From assembly GCA_026210745.1 (NCBI GenBank), contig CP110632.1, positions 1,612,001 through 1,676,000 of the forward strand: DNA of 64,000 nt, given 5' to 3'. How positions within the stretch are numbered: position 1 is the stretch's first letter; each line of letters begins with the position of its first letter. The notes beneath the pieces were generated by a model. The model saw only the letters and a list, made by a program, of their open reading frames with translations, did not search any database and was not told where the DNA came from. Shown here piece after piece: positions 11,766 through 22,657 of the stretch. The DNA is from Exobasidium rhododendri. Taxonomy: Eukaryota; Basidiomycota; Exobasidiomycetes; Exobasidiales; Exobasidiaceae. The position numbers and the translations under genes are program-made.

Positions 11766-14691
11766 ATGGCGGCACTGAAGAGACAGGCAGACTTTCCTCC
11801 GTCACCACCAGTCGTGGAAGTCTTTGATCCTCGAAAGGAGCTTCTTTCGCCCCCAAGAGCGCGACGATTCCAGAAACGACGTGACGAAAAGCGGAATGGA
11901 TCTGGTCGCACAGTCAATAGTAGTAGCAACTTTCGGAGCATGTCATCAACAGCAATAGAACAAAGCATCTACAGTAGTCGGCTGAGTACACCCCTTAAAG
12001 AAAAGGAAATTAAATTGACCAGTGTCAGCTCCCCTTTTATGGAGATTGACGTACTTTTGCAGGATCAGAAGTCGAAGCCAGATGTGGTAGCTTTCGTGGC
12101 CAGAAAGACAGTGCCTCAAGAAGAAAAGGTGCAGCCAAGCAAGGCGATCGAAAGACAACCCAAAGTAGTTAGACCGGCAGCTGCGACGGCGAAACCCAAC
12201 ACCACGGCAACGCAATCAAAGACCACAAGTACTCTGAATGCCAAAAATGCCGTACCTCCTGCTCGGTCTCTAGCTCGAGATGGAAAGAGTAAGCGAGGTT
12301 CCAAGCCAAAGACGGTGAAAGAGCAGCGAAAGGTTCCTGTGTTGGACGGAGAGGAACTCCTAGTCTTGGCCAGTGAAACTCAAGAGGATCGAGGACAGAC
12401 CACGGCGGAGAAAGACGATACCTCAAAGGAAAAGATACCACAATCTGACAAAAACAAAGCTTCGCCGATGAGTGGCACTAGGGGAGAGGTAGGTCATACT
12501 TCACCGAATTTCAATGCTCGACCTTCGAAAGACTCGGAGGTAGACCCTAAAAAATCTGGTCCTCGAGGTGGGAAAGACAGAGAAACAACTTTTCCGAATG
12601 AGAGTGGTCATGCCGCCATGCCCGTTCCAAAGACACCCGTCTTGGATTCCGAGGAGATGAATGGCAAGGCAGAGTCTTCAATCGACAAGGTGACAAGGGA
12701 TGCAAGCAATACAAGCGTAGGAATGTCGGCTGATCAAAGCGAAGATGTCGTCTTGCCGAATACCGACTTCACTGAGGAGCCAATGGCCAAGGATTTCCCA
12801 CCTTCTTCACCGAGTCGATTTCTTCAGTGGAAGAATGATGCTCTCATCACAAGCGATTATGATCTTGAATACGTGGACGCCGAGCCAAAGCAGCCGTCGC
12901 CAGAGAAGGTGGAGGCTAGCAGAAAGGAGGTTGCCAATCCTGGAAATGAAGGTGGAGATAAGAAAGCAGTCACTCGCGCACGAAAGAAGAGCAGCAAGGG
13001 GAACGAGAAGGCACTGTCGTCAGCATCAAAGGCACGATCTACCGTCAAGCCCAGACCGACAGAGTCAAGTCATCGTGCGCGATCGCAGGAAGAGCAGCCG
13101 GTCGTTTTGACCGTCTTGGAAAGAGAGGCCCTCTACCTTGGAGGGTCTGATGCAGAGGGTACTGACGATGAGCCAATCGTACTCTCTATCACGAAGTGCA
13201 CTCCACTTGCCGATGAAGCAGGAACGAAAGACAGTAAGAAGGAGAGCAAAGATCACACACCGCAGACAAAGGCGCAGATGGAAAGTAAGGCAGAGATAAG
13301 ACGTGATGATCTTGAGAAGGCGGTCACCGCTGTGGAAGCCGGAAAAGACGAAGAAGTAGTCAGGAAGGCGATGATGAGTGACTCGATGCTGAATAGTGCT
13401 GCCATGGGAGGGTTGCTAAGAGTGGATGACGACGACGATGATTTTGGGTTCGGTCAAGCGGAACGGAAGGCTGAGGAGCTGATGAAAGGCAAGAGTAAGA
13501 GTGGTGGATTGGGGCACTTTTCACTCAAGACCTCGCTTGAGACAGTCGAACGTAAAGAAGACGTGGACAGCCAGACGCAGACGCAAGGACAATTCACGAT
13601 TCCAGTCGCTCAGAAAAACACACCCGCTTTGCAGGCTGGCAAGATCACTTCATCGTCACCGCATCACGAAGAAGATGACGAAGACTTGCCTTTGTTTCAA
13701 TTCAAGCCATGTCAGAGTGCAAAGGGGACAGTGTCAAAGGACAGAATGACCACGAAAGGAGAGGAGCCTGTCGTCGACACGAGCTCGGAGCTCTCTGATG
13801 CCGAGGATGAGCTTGACAGGCAAATTCCAAACAAGAAGGCAGCAAAACAAAAGGGCAGGAAGAAGAATTGGGCGTCCATGAAGGGAAGTGAGAAAGCAAC
13901 GGAAAAAGAGGGGCCAATGACGCCCGAAGCTGTGATTGCGATGCTGCAGTCCGATGATGACGTTCCTGAAAAGATGAAGACGAAGAGAGTGAGGAGAGGA
14001 ATGGCTGGTGTTAGTAAGAAGACCACCGAAAAGGGCAGAAAGCTGGACTTGAATAGCCAAGAAGACGTTCGAGTGCAAGTGAAGCCGCAAAGAAAGAGGG
14101 GGTTGGACATGACCGAGGATGGAAGTAGCTCTGCCGTGAGGATCAGTCGAACGCCAAGCGCTACACTACCGCTGGATGACTACAGTCTGCCACCAGGCAT
14201 GAGTATGAAGGATTGGCATGCTAGTATTGGTGTGCCTGCTGGAAAGAAGGCCGCTACAAGCGGTGGCAAAGCAGTAGCTGCAAACAGGGCACTGACAAAA
14301 GCCAAAAACAAACGCAGAACTCCCGTGCCCTCGCTCACAAGATCGGCAGTAGGAGGACAGGAGGACGACGAGGACGATGAAGGAGAAGACGAATACCTCA
14401 TGAGCGCTGGTGCCCCACGCAAACGGAAGAGAAGAGCATTCAAGCCTATGCTCAACGACGAGGAAACGCAACCTATCGTGATTCCGGGTCCCAAGAAGGG
14501 AAAGAAGAGGAAGCTTGAGCAGGAAAGCGACGACGAAAGGCAGGTGAGTGGCGGCACAGGGAAGGTAAAAGAAGAAAGAATTGCTGACTTTTGTATGGAC
14601 GTGACGCTAGATCACCGAAGCGTTTCGAAAACGAAACGAGATGAAGGCCTACTTTGACGAGCTTGACAAACAGAAGCTCAACTTCGTCTAG
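11766..14691 (+). CDS. Unrecognised large charged, disordered protein
   Basis: I do not recognise this gene. Exon 1 (11766-14543) and exon 2 (14611-14691) join in phase 0 across a 67-nt intron (GTGAGT...CTAG), giving about 952 aa. The unspliced frame would instead end at 14657 after a divergent tail. Most of the protein is low complexity: Lys/Glu/Ser-rich, with Ser-Pro sites near the N-terminus (PPSPPVVEVF, KELLSPPRARRFQKRR), acidic runs (DDDDDFGFG near residue 560) and basic clusters (RKRKRRAF, KKGKKRKLE) that look like nuclear localisation signals. The last 26 residues after the splice (ITEAFRKRNEMKAYFDELDK, then QKLNFV) form a compact amphipathic helix and are the likeliest conserved motif. 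A nuclear, chromatin- or cell-cycle-linked role is only inference from composition. Confidence 0.75.
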
Positions 14692-14812
14692 TGTGTCTAG
14701 TGGCCGGGCTCAGAACATGTACCAATAGTCAACACGATTGTTTCAATAGATTGAAATTACAGCTGTCACTTTTATATTCTCTCTCTTTTGCAGTGTTTTG
14801 AAAAGAGGGCCA

Positions 14813-17800
14813 TCACTCGAAGAGGATCTCCCAGTCTTGCACGACCAGAACCTTTGGATCCTTTACAGTCAATTCACTTGACCTTCCTCCTAGCAAGCTG
14901 CCACTCGCGCTCACACCGCTCGACCAAGTGAAGGCGACTGTCTCTGAACCGATCTTGACCTGCTTCGGTGACTTGTCGAGACCCAGGACAACTATCTTCT
15001 CGATTCTCACGTCTGAGATGGCCTCAACGAATGCTCCATTTGCTTTCGTCTTGACGACCGTGGAGAGTTGAGTCGTAGGTGTGCTCTTGCCTTGCTGTGG
15101 AGGCGTGGCTGATTCATCGTTTGAACGCAACGAGTGACTCTTACCATTCGAGGCGGTGTGCCATTCAAACTTCCTCCAAATGAAGTCACCAGTCTCGTGC
15201 GCATACGTATCTCCATCGTCCAGGTATAGTTTTCCTGTAGCTCGGAGCGTGCCGCTGGTACTTGCTTTGTTCAAGGCGACGATGAGAGTGAACGGATCTC
15301 TCCATCCTAGTTCGGCAGCACGGCGGACTCGCTCTCGAAGGGGAAGGATGCTGCCTCCTCGATGAAGCAAAGGGACTTGGCCGGTCAACGGTGCAGGCAC
15401 ATTCACTCGCTTGCCAGTCGACGAGCCGTAGTAGACTTGGTGAGTGAAGTAGTTGTAGTAGGGCTGCTCTTCCGCCAGATAAATGTCAACGGACGTGACG
15501 CCGTCTTGCACAGCAGGATGAACAAGAAGTCCAGAGTCGGCGATATAGTACTGGTTGTCGATCGAGTAGCCATTCGGGTCGTTTGGGAACATGAGGAATT
15601 GCGGTCTTAATCGTGAAGGATGGGCAAGGAACGAGGAAAGGGTCAGCGTCGATCACTTATCGCATCCAACGCACACTCACCTCAAGACGGGCAGACCGCC
15701 ATGCCCGCTCTCTTTAAAGGCAGTGTACCACATGGGGAGCATCTTGTACCTCAGCTTGATCAATTCACGCACGGCTGACTTGAGTGGCTCTTCGAGAAGA
15801 TAAGGCTCTCTTCGTTTGGTGTCAATGTGGGCATGGGCTCGGAAGAAGGGCTCAAAGATACCTGCTTGGTACCATCGAACGAGGAAGTCGGGCTCAGGAT
15901 TACCAAAGAAGCCGCCCACATCTGCTCCACAAAAGCTCATGCCGCCGATGTTGTTTGCCAAGATCATCGGTATGCTGACTGCGAGATGCTCCCACGTTCC
16001 CAGATTGTCGCCGGTCCAGATAGCGCCCGCCTTCCATGTACCGATCCACCAGCCTCTTGCCAACGTGAAGGGTCGATGATGAGGTGTCTCTCGCAACTTG
16101 ATGGCATTCGAAGAAGCGTTGTGATAGGCAACAGAGTAGATGTTGTGAATGTCTCGATGCTCCCAACCTCCGTAGTGCTTGACGTCCTTTGGTGCCGTCA
16201 CTTCAGGACCGTTGAAGATGGCAGGTTCGTTCATGTCGAGCCAGAAGTGCATGTTTCGGGCATTTGCCTTTAGTTTCTTGCCGGCCAAGCTGAACTGCGT
16301 AACCCACCATGACCAGAATGCAGGATTGAGATTGTCCACCCAGCTCGCAGAACCACTCCAGCACCAGCCTTCATAGTCGGTCTTGTTGTCGGGCATCTTG
16401 ACAAAGACGTCGTTCTTTTCGCCTTCTTTGTAGAGGTAGTAGTCGCCATTGCGAGCTAGATGCGGGTCGACGATGATGACGAGCTGTGGAAGAAGAGGTA
16501 AAGTGTCAGTCAAAGGGGTAAACTAGATTGAAACGTTGTGCGTGCCTCTTTCCTTAACCCACCTTACGTCCCTCTGCATCAAGGCCCTCCAGCATGCGCT
16601 CAGGCTTGGCAAATGTTTCCTCATTCCACACGCCGTACCAATGATTCTTTGCGTACTCAATGTCAAGCCACAAGACGTCCACGGGAATATCCTCCTCCGT
16701 AAAGCGTGCGTTCACGGAGAGGATATCATCGGTAGTGAGGTAATTCCACCGACACTGATGGTAGCCGATTGCAAAGTAGGCTGGAAGCGGTGTGCGGCCG
16801 ACGAGGTGTGAGTACGTGGCGAGATTAGCAGCGGGTGTGTCTTCCAGGAAGATGAACAGATCTAGTACTCCCGATTCAGAGAAGAAGTGCGCTCGAGTGT
16901 TGGGTGTCTTGGTGCCGTTGCGATCGATGTCGATCCATGTCTCACTTGCTGCGAGCCACAAAATACTAGCAGCAGAGTGGGGGCCCTGTGCATGCATCAC
17001 AGGAATGCTGCCGTACAGGCTCATGGGAGAATCGTAGTCGTACTCAAAGACATCGGTGTTCATCAGTCGGTATGGATCAGTGTAGTCTCCTTCCTTTTGA
17101 CCTCGAGTACTGCGAAGATTCAAGGGACTTGCATGCTCAGGTAAGCCAAAGACATGCTCTTTCCCTGGAAATTCAATGTCGAGAGAAAATGCTTCCGGTC
17201 CCTTTGGTTTGGTGTCTTGCTTTCCTCCGAAAGATTCTTCCCACTCCCCTTCGTCCTCCTGCTCGAATCCTGACCAATGATCAGCTTTGATGGTATTGTA
17301 GCCTGCCGACTCAAACGAGCGCTTCTTGTTCTGCAGGTAGAGTGCATTCTGCTCTTCGTCTTTGGGAGACGGAAAGGGATCTGGTTTGGGCCGATAATGC
17401 TCCATGTGAAGGAGCCCTCGCTCGTTTAGCACTACCTGTGGCACTCCTGACCTCGAAAAGGTAGCCTTGATAGGCGTATGAGACAGGTGCAGGGTGTTGA
17501 CTCTATCAGGTCCGAAGCTGGAAGAAGAAGACGCGACGATTATGAGCGCCATGATCAGGAGATATTTGAGAGAAAGGAGACCACTCACCGAACTACGGTC
17601 TCTTGCTCGCTTTGTTCGACAGTTATACCATCCGAATTTGCAGGAATGGGCTGTTGATCAATAGCCCACGAAGCCGCTCCATCGTATCTCTTCCAGCCGC
17701 CATGTTTGGGCCCCGCTTGATCCATCATGACTCGACTTGTGCCATCCTGATAAAACTGAACCTTGAATGCAAAGTCGATTTCCGGATGGAGTGCTGATTT

Positions 17801-18073
17801 GATGGTCGAAGAAAGAGTCGAGTCGGAAGTGTCAAATGATAAAGACCCTGGAACGATGAAGTATGGAGACTGGAAAGAGTGCTGAGGGGTCGCTACTTCG
17901 GTCTCTACGTAGCTGGAAAGGCGTCTGATGCGTCGACAGAAGGAGGAGTCTTTGCACTTCTTGAAGTCGGCCGGTCGTACAGAGTAAGCAATGGAAGCAA
18001 AGCAGACGATCGAAAGGAGTGCTACCTTCATCATGTACGCTACAGTACCTCCAGACCTCCCTACTTTGACCAT
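14813..18073 (-). CDS. ROT2: Glucosidase II alpha subunit (GH31), ER N-glycan processing
   Basis: ER alpha-glucosidase that trims the two inner alpha-1,3-glucoses from N-glycans and feeds glycoprotein quality control. Exons 18073-17589, 17517-16563, 16483-15681 and 15605-14813; introns of 71, 79 and 75 nt; about 1011 aa. The signal peptide lies in MMKVALLSIVCFASIAYSV; the ATG may be 18073 or, for a tighter signal, 18034/18031. GH31 features: WLDIEYAKNHWYGVW, IIVDPHLARNGDYYLYK, the nucleophile Asp in FWLDMNEPAIFNGPEV, the acid/base Asp in IWTGDNLGTWEHL, and the YGGWEHRDIHNIY block specific to glucosidase II. The last splice restores LRPQFLMFPNDPNGY. The C-terminal beta-sandwich ends at QDWEILFE. 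No HDEL is expected, because the alpha subunit is retained by its beta partner. Divergent from the capping enzyme gene. Confidence 0.96.
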
Positions 18074-18338
18074 GATGTCGTCAACGAGAGGAGAAAGGTG
18101 CGGAGGTCAAGGTCGCTGCGTAAGGAAGGAGTGAAAGAGCGAAAGGAGTCAGTCAGCTCACCAGCGAATTGCCAGGTACCGCTCCTTCTCCTTTCTTCTC
18201 GCACGGTGTCGTTCGTGGCTTTTCAGCCTAGCACGCGTTTCAGAAGAATGCGTTCCCCTTTGGACATCCTCAGCACCTGCATCACACCATATCCCCCGGC
18301 GATAACCCCCTATTAGGCTGCCTCACAGATCGGACGTC

Positions 18339-20099
18339 ATGGACCTGCATCATGCCACAGAGTCCAGTGTGCCTGACGTGCCTGGCGACCTCATCGAAGA
18401 CGCACACCAGCAGTCCCTTCGCGGCAAGGTATCACGCATATGTGGCCTCAATCACACCAGGTTCCCGGGTGCTCAGCCAGTTTCATTCACCACCGACTCG
18501 CTGCAACTGCTGAAAGAGGAGGAGTGAGTATGACAGTACGTTACTAGACTCTCGACGATACTGACTCGAGAATTGAGCTTCTGGCTATGTGAAAAATCGG
18601 ATGGGCAGAGGGTGCTGATGCTTATTGTCCTAAATAAGCAAAAAGGCACACAAGAAGTCTACCTCATCGATCGAAAGAACAACTACCGACAGCAACATCC
18701 ATCTCTCTTCTTCCCTTATCACGAGATGCCGCCAAGCAAAGCTGCAATGAGCAAGTATCCGGGGATGCTCCCGCTCGGCGAAAAGTATGGCGTAAGGATG
18801 GACACGCTACTGGATGGCGAGCTGGTTTGGGATAAGGAGCCAGATGGTCGAGTGAGTTTATTCTTGCTGTAGCACTGACACTTTCGATGCCCTATGGGTC
18901 TCACACCTCTATCCATTTTCTACAGAGAGTGATGCGGTTGCTCTTGTTTGACTGCATTGTCCTCGATGGAGAGATGATGGCTCATCGATCTCTTCTAAAA
19001 AGATACGGGGTGCGTACAGGTGGCAGGTCAACGACGTAGGATGGATAAATTGACACATTGTCAACTCCAGCGACTGCAATCACTCCTCTTGCCACCTTTC
19101 AAGCGCTTCATGCAGGATCATCCGGATGCAGCGAATGATGCGCCATTCGAGTGAGTGAACGTGCTGTCCTTCATCGACGCTGATAGGAAGAAGTACTGAT
19201 CGTATGCATGTATTCAAGGATCAAAATAAAGACAATGGAGCTGGCGTACGGCATTCGTGCAGTCCTGTTCAATCGGATCCCAAACCTGAAGCATGGCAAT
19301 GACGGTCTCATCTTCACTTGTGCAAATTCAGGCTATGCGTATGGAACAGATCCGAAGATGTGAGTGCAGTCTTAGTAGGCAACATTGATGGTCTCTTTCG
19401 GCTTCTGAAATCTCCTTCCCTCACTCCTGCCAGCATCAAATGGAAGCCGCCCTCAGAGAACACCATAGACTTCAAGCTCCGGTTGTACTTCCCACCTGAC
19501 TTGGCAACAGATCCGCACGGCAATCTACCCGACCTGACTGCTAAGCCGTTCTTTGCACTTGAGGAGTACATGGGGAACAACCGCGGTGGTGGAGATGGAT
19601 ATCGCTACTTTGATTGGCTTCATGTCGAGGACGAAGAATGGGAGATGTGCGTATATCGACAGACTGAGTAGAGGTGGTGCTACATTGCAAGGCTGACGAT
19701 CTGTATTGCACTCGCAGAATGAAGAAGGATGACATACAATATGATGATCGTATTGTGGAATGCTCTTGGGATCCCAATGGGGGACCTTTGCCTCTGCAGC
19801 TGGACTCGAGCGTGGATGAGAAAGTAGAAGCTGTGCGACCACCAGCTTGGCGACTGCATCGTATTCGTGATGACAAGACGGACGGCAACCACACCTCGAT
19901 TGTGCAGAAGATCATTCGGAGTATCGAAGATGGAGTAGAGCAGGATCAGCTCTTATTGGAAGAAGCTTCCATCCGAGCGGCGTGGAAGAGTAAATTTCGA
20001 TCAGACTTTCGTCAAGCACAATCGGTACCATATCAACCCAGGACGGGACCGCCACCACCCATGAGAGGGACTCCACCTGAAGGTCTACTGCGGCGATGA
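18339..20099 (+). CDS. CEG1: mRNA capping enzyme, guanylyltransferase (alpha) subunit
   Basis: Transfers GMP to the 5' diphosphate end of nascent RNA polymerase II transcripts. Seven exons: 18339-18523, 18578-18851, 18926-19009, 19071-19150, 19219-19359, 19434-19646 and 19718-20099; introns of 54-74 nt; about 452 aa. The nucleotidyltransferase motifs appear in order across the splices: CEKSDGQR (motif I, catalytic Lys), TLLDGELVWD (motif III), LLLFDCIVLDGE (IIIa), HGNDGLIFT (IV), IKWKPPSENTIDFKL (V) and the OB-fold part with DDRIVECSWD. Length matches fungal Ceg1 (about 450). The C-terminus is Pro/Arg-rich. It shares a 265-bp divergent promoter with the glucosidase II gene. Confidence 0.95.
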
Positions 20100-20218
20100 A
20101 TATCGACTAGGTCTCTTTCACTCTCAAGAACCAATTCCACTGTAACATCACCTATCATTGTAGCAGTATCGATTACATGTACCATTACCCACATCACCGG
20201 AGCAGCAAATTTGTATCA

Positions 20219-22310
20219 CACGAACATCATCGATCGGCGTCCTACTCGCTGCCACTGTTTGCTTCCGAAACATCTCGCTGCCATCGCTGGAGCCCGTCGC
20301 GATCGAGTCCTTGTGGTATACTCTCGTACTCGTCAGTTATCTTGATCGCCTTGGCCATCCATCGTGCTCGGAGCCGGTCCACTCGATCGTCAATGCTGTC
20401 GATACGATCGTTTGAACGAAGCCAATACATTGCAGCGCTGAAATCTTTGTCTTCTGCCTGCTTTTCGAATGCCACCCGAATGATCTTCCTTGCCTTGGCG
20501 ACATATTTCTCCTCTGCCTTGACCAACAAGGGTTCAAGATCATCGAGGGAACCATCGCTCCGTCGCCGCCACTCCTGTATTTCGTTGTATCTCTCTTCCA
20601 GCTTCCTCGTTGCCTCTTCCTCCTCTTCCTTTTTCCTTTCCTCTTCTATACTCGGGAGTGCCTCTCCCGACTTTGCCGAAAGTCGACTGCCTGAAGAAAG
20701 CGACGTTTGCTTTGTTTCTCCAGTGGTGTTTGCTGCGTCGTCGTCGTCAAAGGTGACATCCACGAGAGAGGGTTGGGCATCGTCGTCGCTTTCGTGGTCC
20801 TTTTGCTGCTCCTGTTGCCGTTCCCGTTTGTCGGCGTCGTTTCGAGCTTCGTCGGCGTCGTTTTGAGCTTCCCGTCCCTCGATGATCACGTTGTCATCGC
20901 CCAAGCGTTGTCGAGAACTGCTGCCGATCGGGCCTGACGCTTCGGCCCTCCTCTTTTTCCCGTGTTGATGAGAATCCGTCGAAGACGATTTGTGACTAGT
21001 GACTTTTGAGGGAGATGTCTCAACCGGAGCAGTCCATTCCCTAATTCCATAGACACGCTGTCTGGTGTCGTTGTCAGCTGCCGAGCCTGGCTCCCATTCC
21101 GGAAGGTCACCCAACGAGCTAGGCCGATCGAGACTTCTCCACGATGAGGGTGTCTTGCACTCACATAGCCTCAGGTAGTAGTCGATGAGCTCCAATTGGT
21201 GTTTGGCCTCTGGCGTCATCCTGTCTTCAGGACAACAGCTTCCGATCGCCTTCCATGCCACCGCTGACGTGATGATCGGGCTCAGACACCATTGCCAGTC
21301 AGTAGGGAGAGAAGGCGAGTAGGGCATCGGTATTTTGTCTTCTTCTCCTGCGATCGCTGTATGATGTACCCTTGCGTCTCGAGTTAGAAAGATATCCCTA
21401 TGATCTGCAAAGCTCCAACTGGCAAGACTTGCGTCAGACATTGCAAACCAAGTCGAGTATGGGTACACCTTGACAGAGCCTTCTTCATTCTCGACAGGAA
21501 CGCTCTCGTCCCATTTGTTGAGCAATCCGGTAGCAGTGAAGTTGCGGAAAGTTGCGTTTGTATTATTGATCTCGGTCAATATCTCCTCCGCCTGCTGGAT
21601 GAGTTGATGAAGCTGGTAAATGAGGGACTGGTAAGAAACTCGGTTTCCCTTGTTGCCCGATCCTCTTCACTCACCTCCGGTACGATGATAAGTTGACCTT
21701 TTGTTGGCTCCATCCAGGTTGCGAAAACCGTACCCAGCCATAGTATGTTGACCTCCGTATACTTGAATTTCACAAGTTTTTGTGTGTCGACGCCCCCATT
21801 GGGAATGACTCCTGCATAGTAGAGCCACTCGTGCAATCTTGCCGTGCTCCAAAAGGAGTGAGGCAAGACGTGAGCAGCATGAAAATTGTCTCCGTCACTT
21901 GTGAAGGAAGGGGGTATCAGTAAATGTGTGTCCGCGATACCATAACAAACACACTCACGTCATCGCACAACGGGCGATCATCGATGGATTGGGCAGACGA
22001 CAGTTGCGCATGTTTGCCGCCAAAAGTTTCTTGAATGTAGGTGCTGATACTCCACCACCTCGACTGAGACTGGACGACCGCGGCCTACCACGAGCAAGGG
22101 GCTTGGCTCGTATCTCGTGCATCTGGGCAGCCGATGTAGGAATAGGTGCGGACATAGTGTGGTGTGACGCAGGGGAGACTCCAGTGCGAAGAGAAGGATA
22201 GATGGAGAGGGTAGAGAAGAGAGCAAATGTATAGGAGGAAAGACGGATGCAAGCTTCAATACCCCCATGCGCTGCTACTCACTGGTAAAGTACACGTGTA
22301 GTACCAGATC
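20219..22310 (-). repeat. Inverted dispersed duplicate of the 51.3-55.4 kb block
   Basis: The copy A gene with its promoter and about 25 bp of 3' flank (GACGCCGATCGATGATGT) is repeated in inverse orientation to the tandem B and C units about 29 kb away. The similarity covers exons, introns and upstream DNA, so duplication was at DNA level rather than by retroposition. No terminal repeats or target-site duplications were identified by eye. Confidence 0.75.
20242..22155 (-). CDS. Copy A of a three-copy family of unknown function
   Basis: I do not recognise the family; two paralogues lie at 51523-53068 and 53464-55377. Exons 22155-21959, 21897-21675 and 21612-20242; introns of 61 and 62 nt; about 596 aa. 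Intron 2 must be removed because it would shift the frame. N-terminal block: TFKKLLAANMRNCRLPN, then FHAAHVLPHSFWSTARLHEW and PNGGVDTQKLVKFKYTEVNI. The middle has PYSTWFAMSDASLASWSF and a Trp/Cys-containing block (WQWCLSPIITSAVAWKAIGS). A long polar, acidic linker (about residues 290-470) carries QEQQ and poly-Asp/Glu runs. The C-terminal helical block (RKIIRVAFEKQAEDKDFSAA, MYWLRSNDRIDSIDDRVDRL) is the most conserved part. No signal peptide, membrane segment, transposase or nuclease motif is visible. Confidence 0.78.
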
Positions 22311-22657
22311 TTTCGTAGTCGGTGCGGTAGAGCCGCCATTGCAGGCAATCGTGTATGAATAACTATTCGCGCTGCAGCCCTAGAGTCCTCCCTTCCCCTT
22401 CTTCCCCTCACCGCGATCACAACAACACGCCTCTATCGGGGCTGCTCCACTTCCATTGTTCCTTTGTGTTGTTGCGAAATGAGCCTCTTGTGAAATTAGC
22501 ACTTCTCGAAAATGTCGCGTCTGAATCCAACACTTCAGATCACTTAGATAACGCGCGCCTTTTTGGCATGCCCTCCCTCTCTTCTTGCTACTTCCTTGTG
22601 ACATTTTACGGTACGCCATCTCTGCCAGACCAAGTCAGCACTGTCCTGCTCTCCTTG
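22156..22657. promoter_or_regulatory. Divergent region between copy A and the helicase gene
   Basis: The side next to copy A (about 22156-22300) resembles the regions upstream of copy B: the reverse strand reads GCTTGCATCCGTCTTTCCTC, then a pyrimidine-rich stretch, and a CACGTG palindrome sits at 22293-22298. The right side is the leader of the helicase gene. An open frame runs from 22355 into the helicase and could give a longer N-terminus. Confidence 0.45.

Noticed and set aside
20219-22310. Copies A/B/C as a DNA transposon or retroelement
   Set aside because: No transposase, reverse transcriptase or integrase motif, no terminal inverted repeats seen, and introns are kept. An ordinary duplicated gene fits better.
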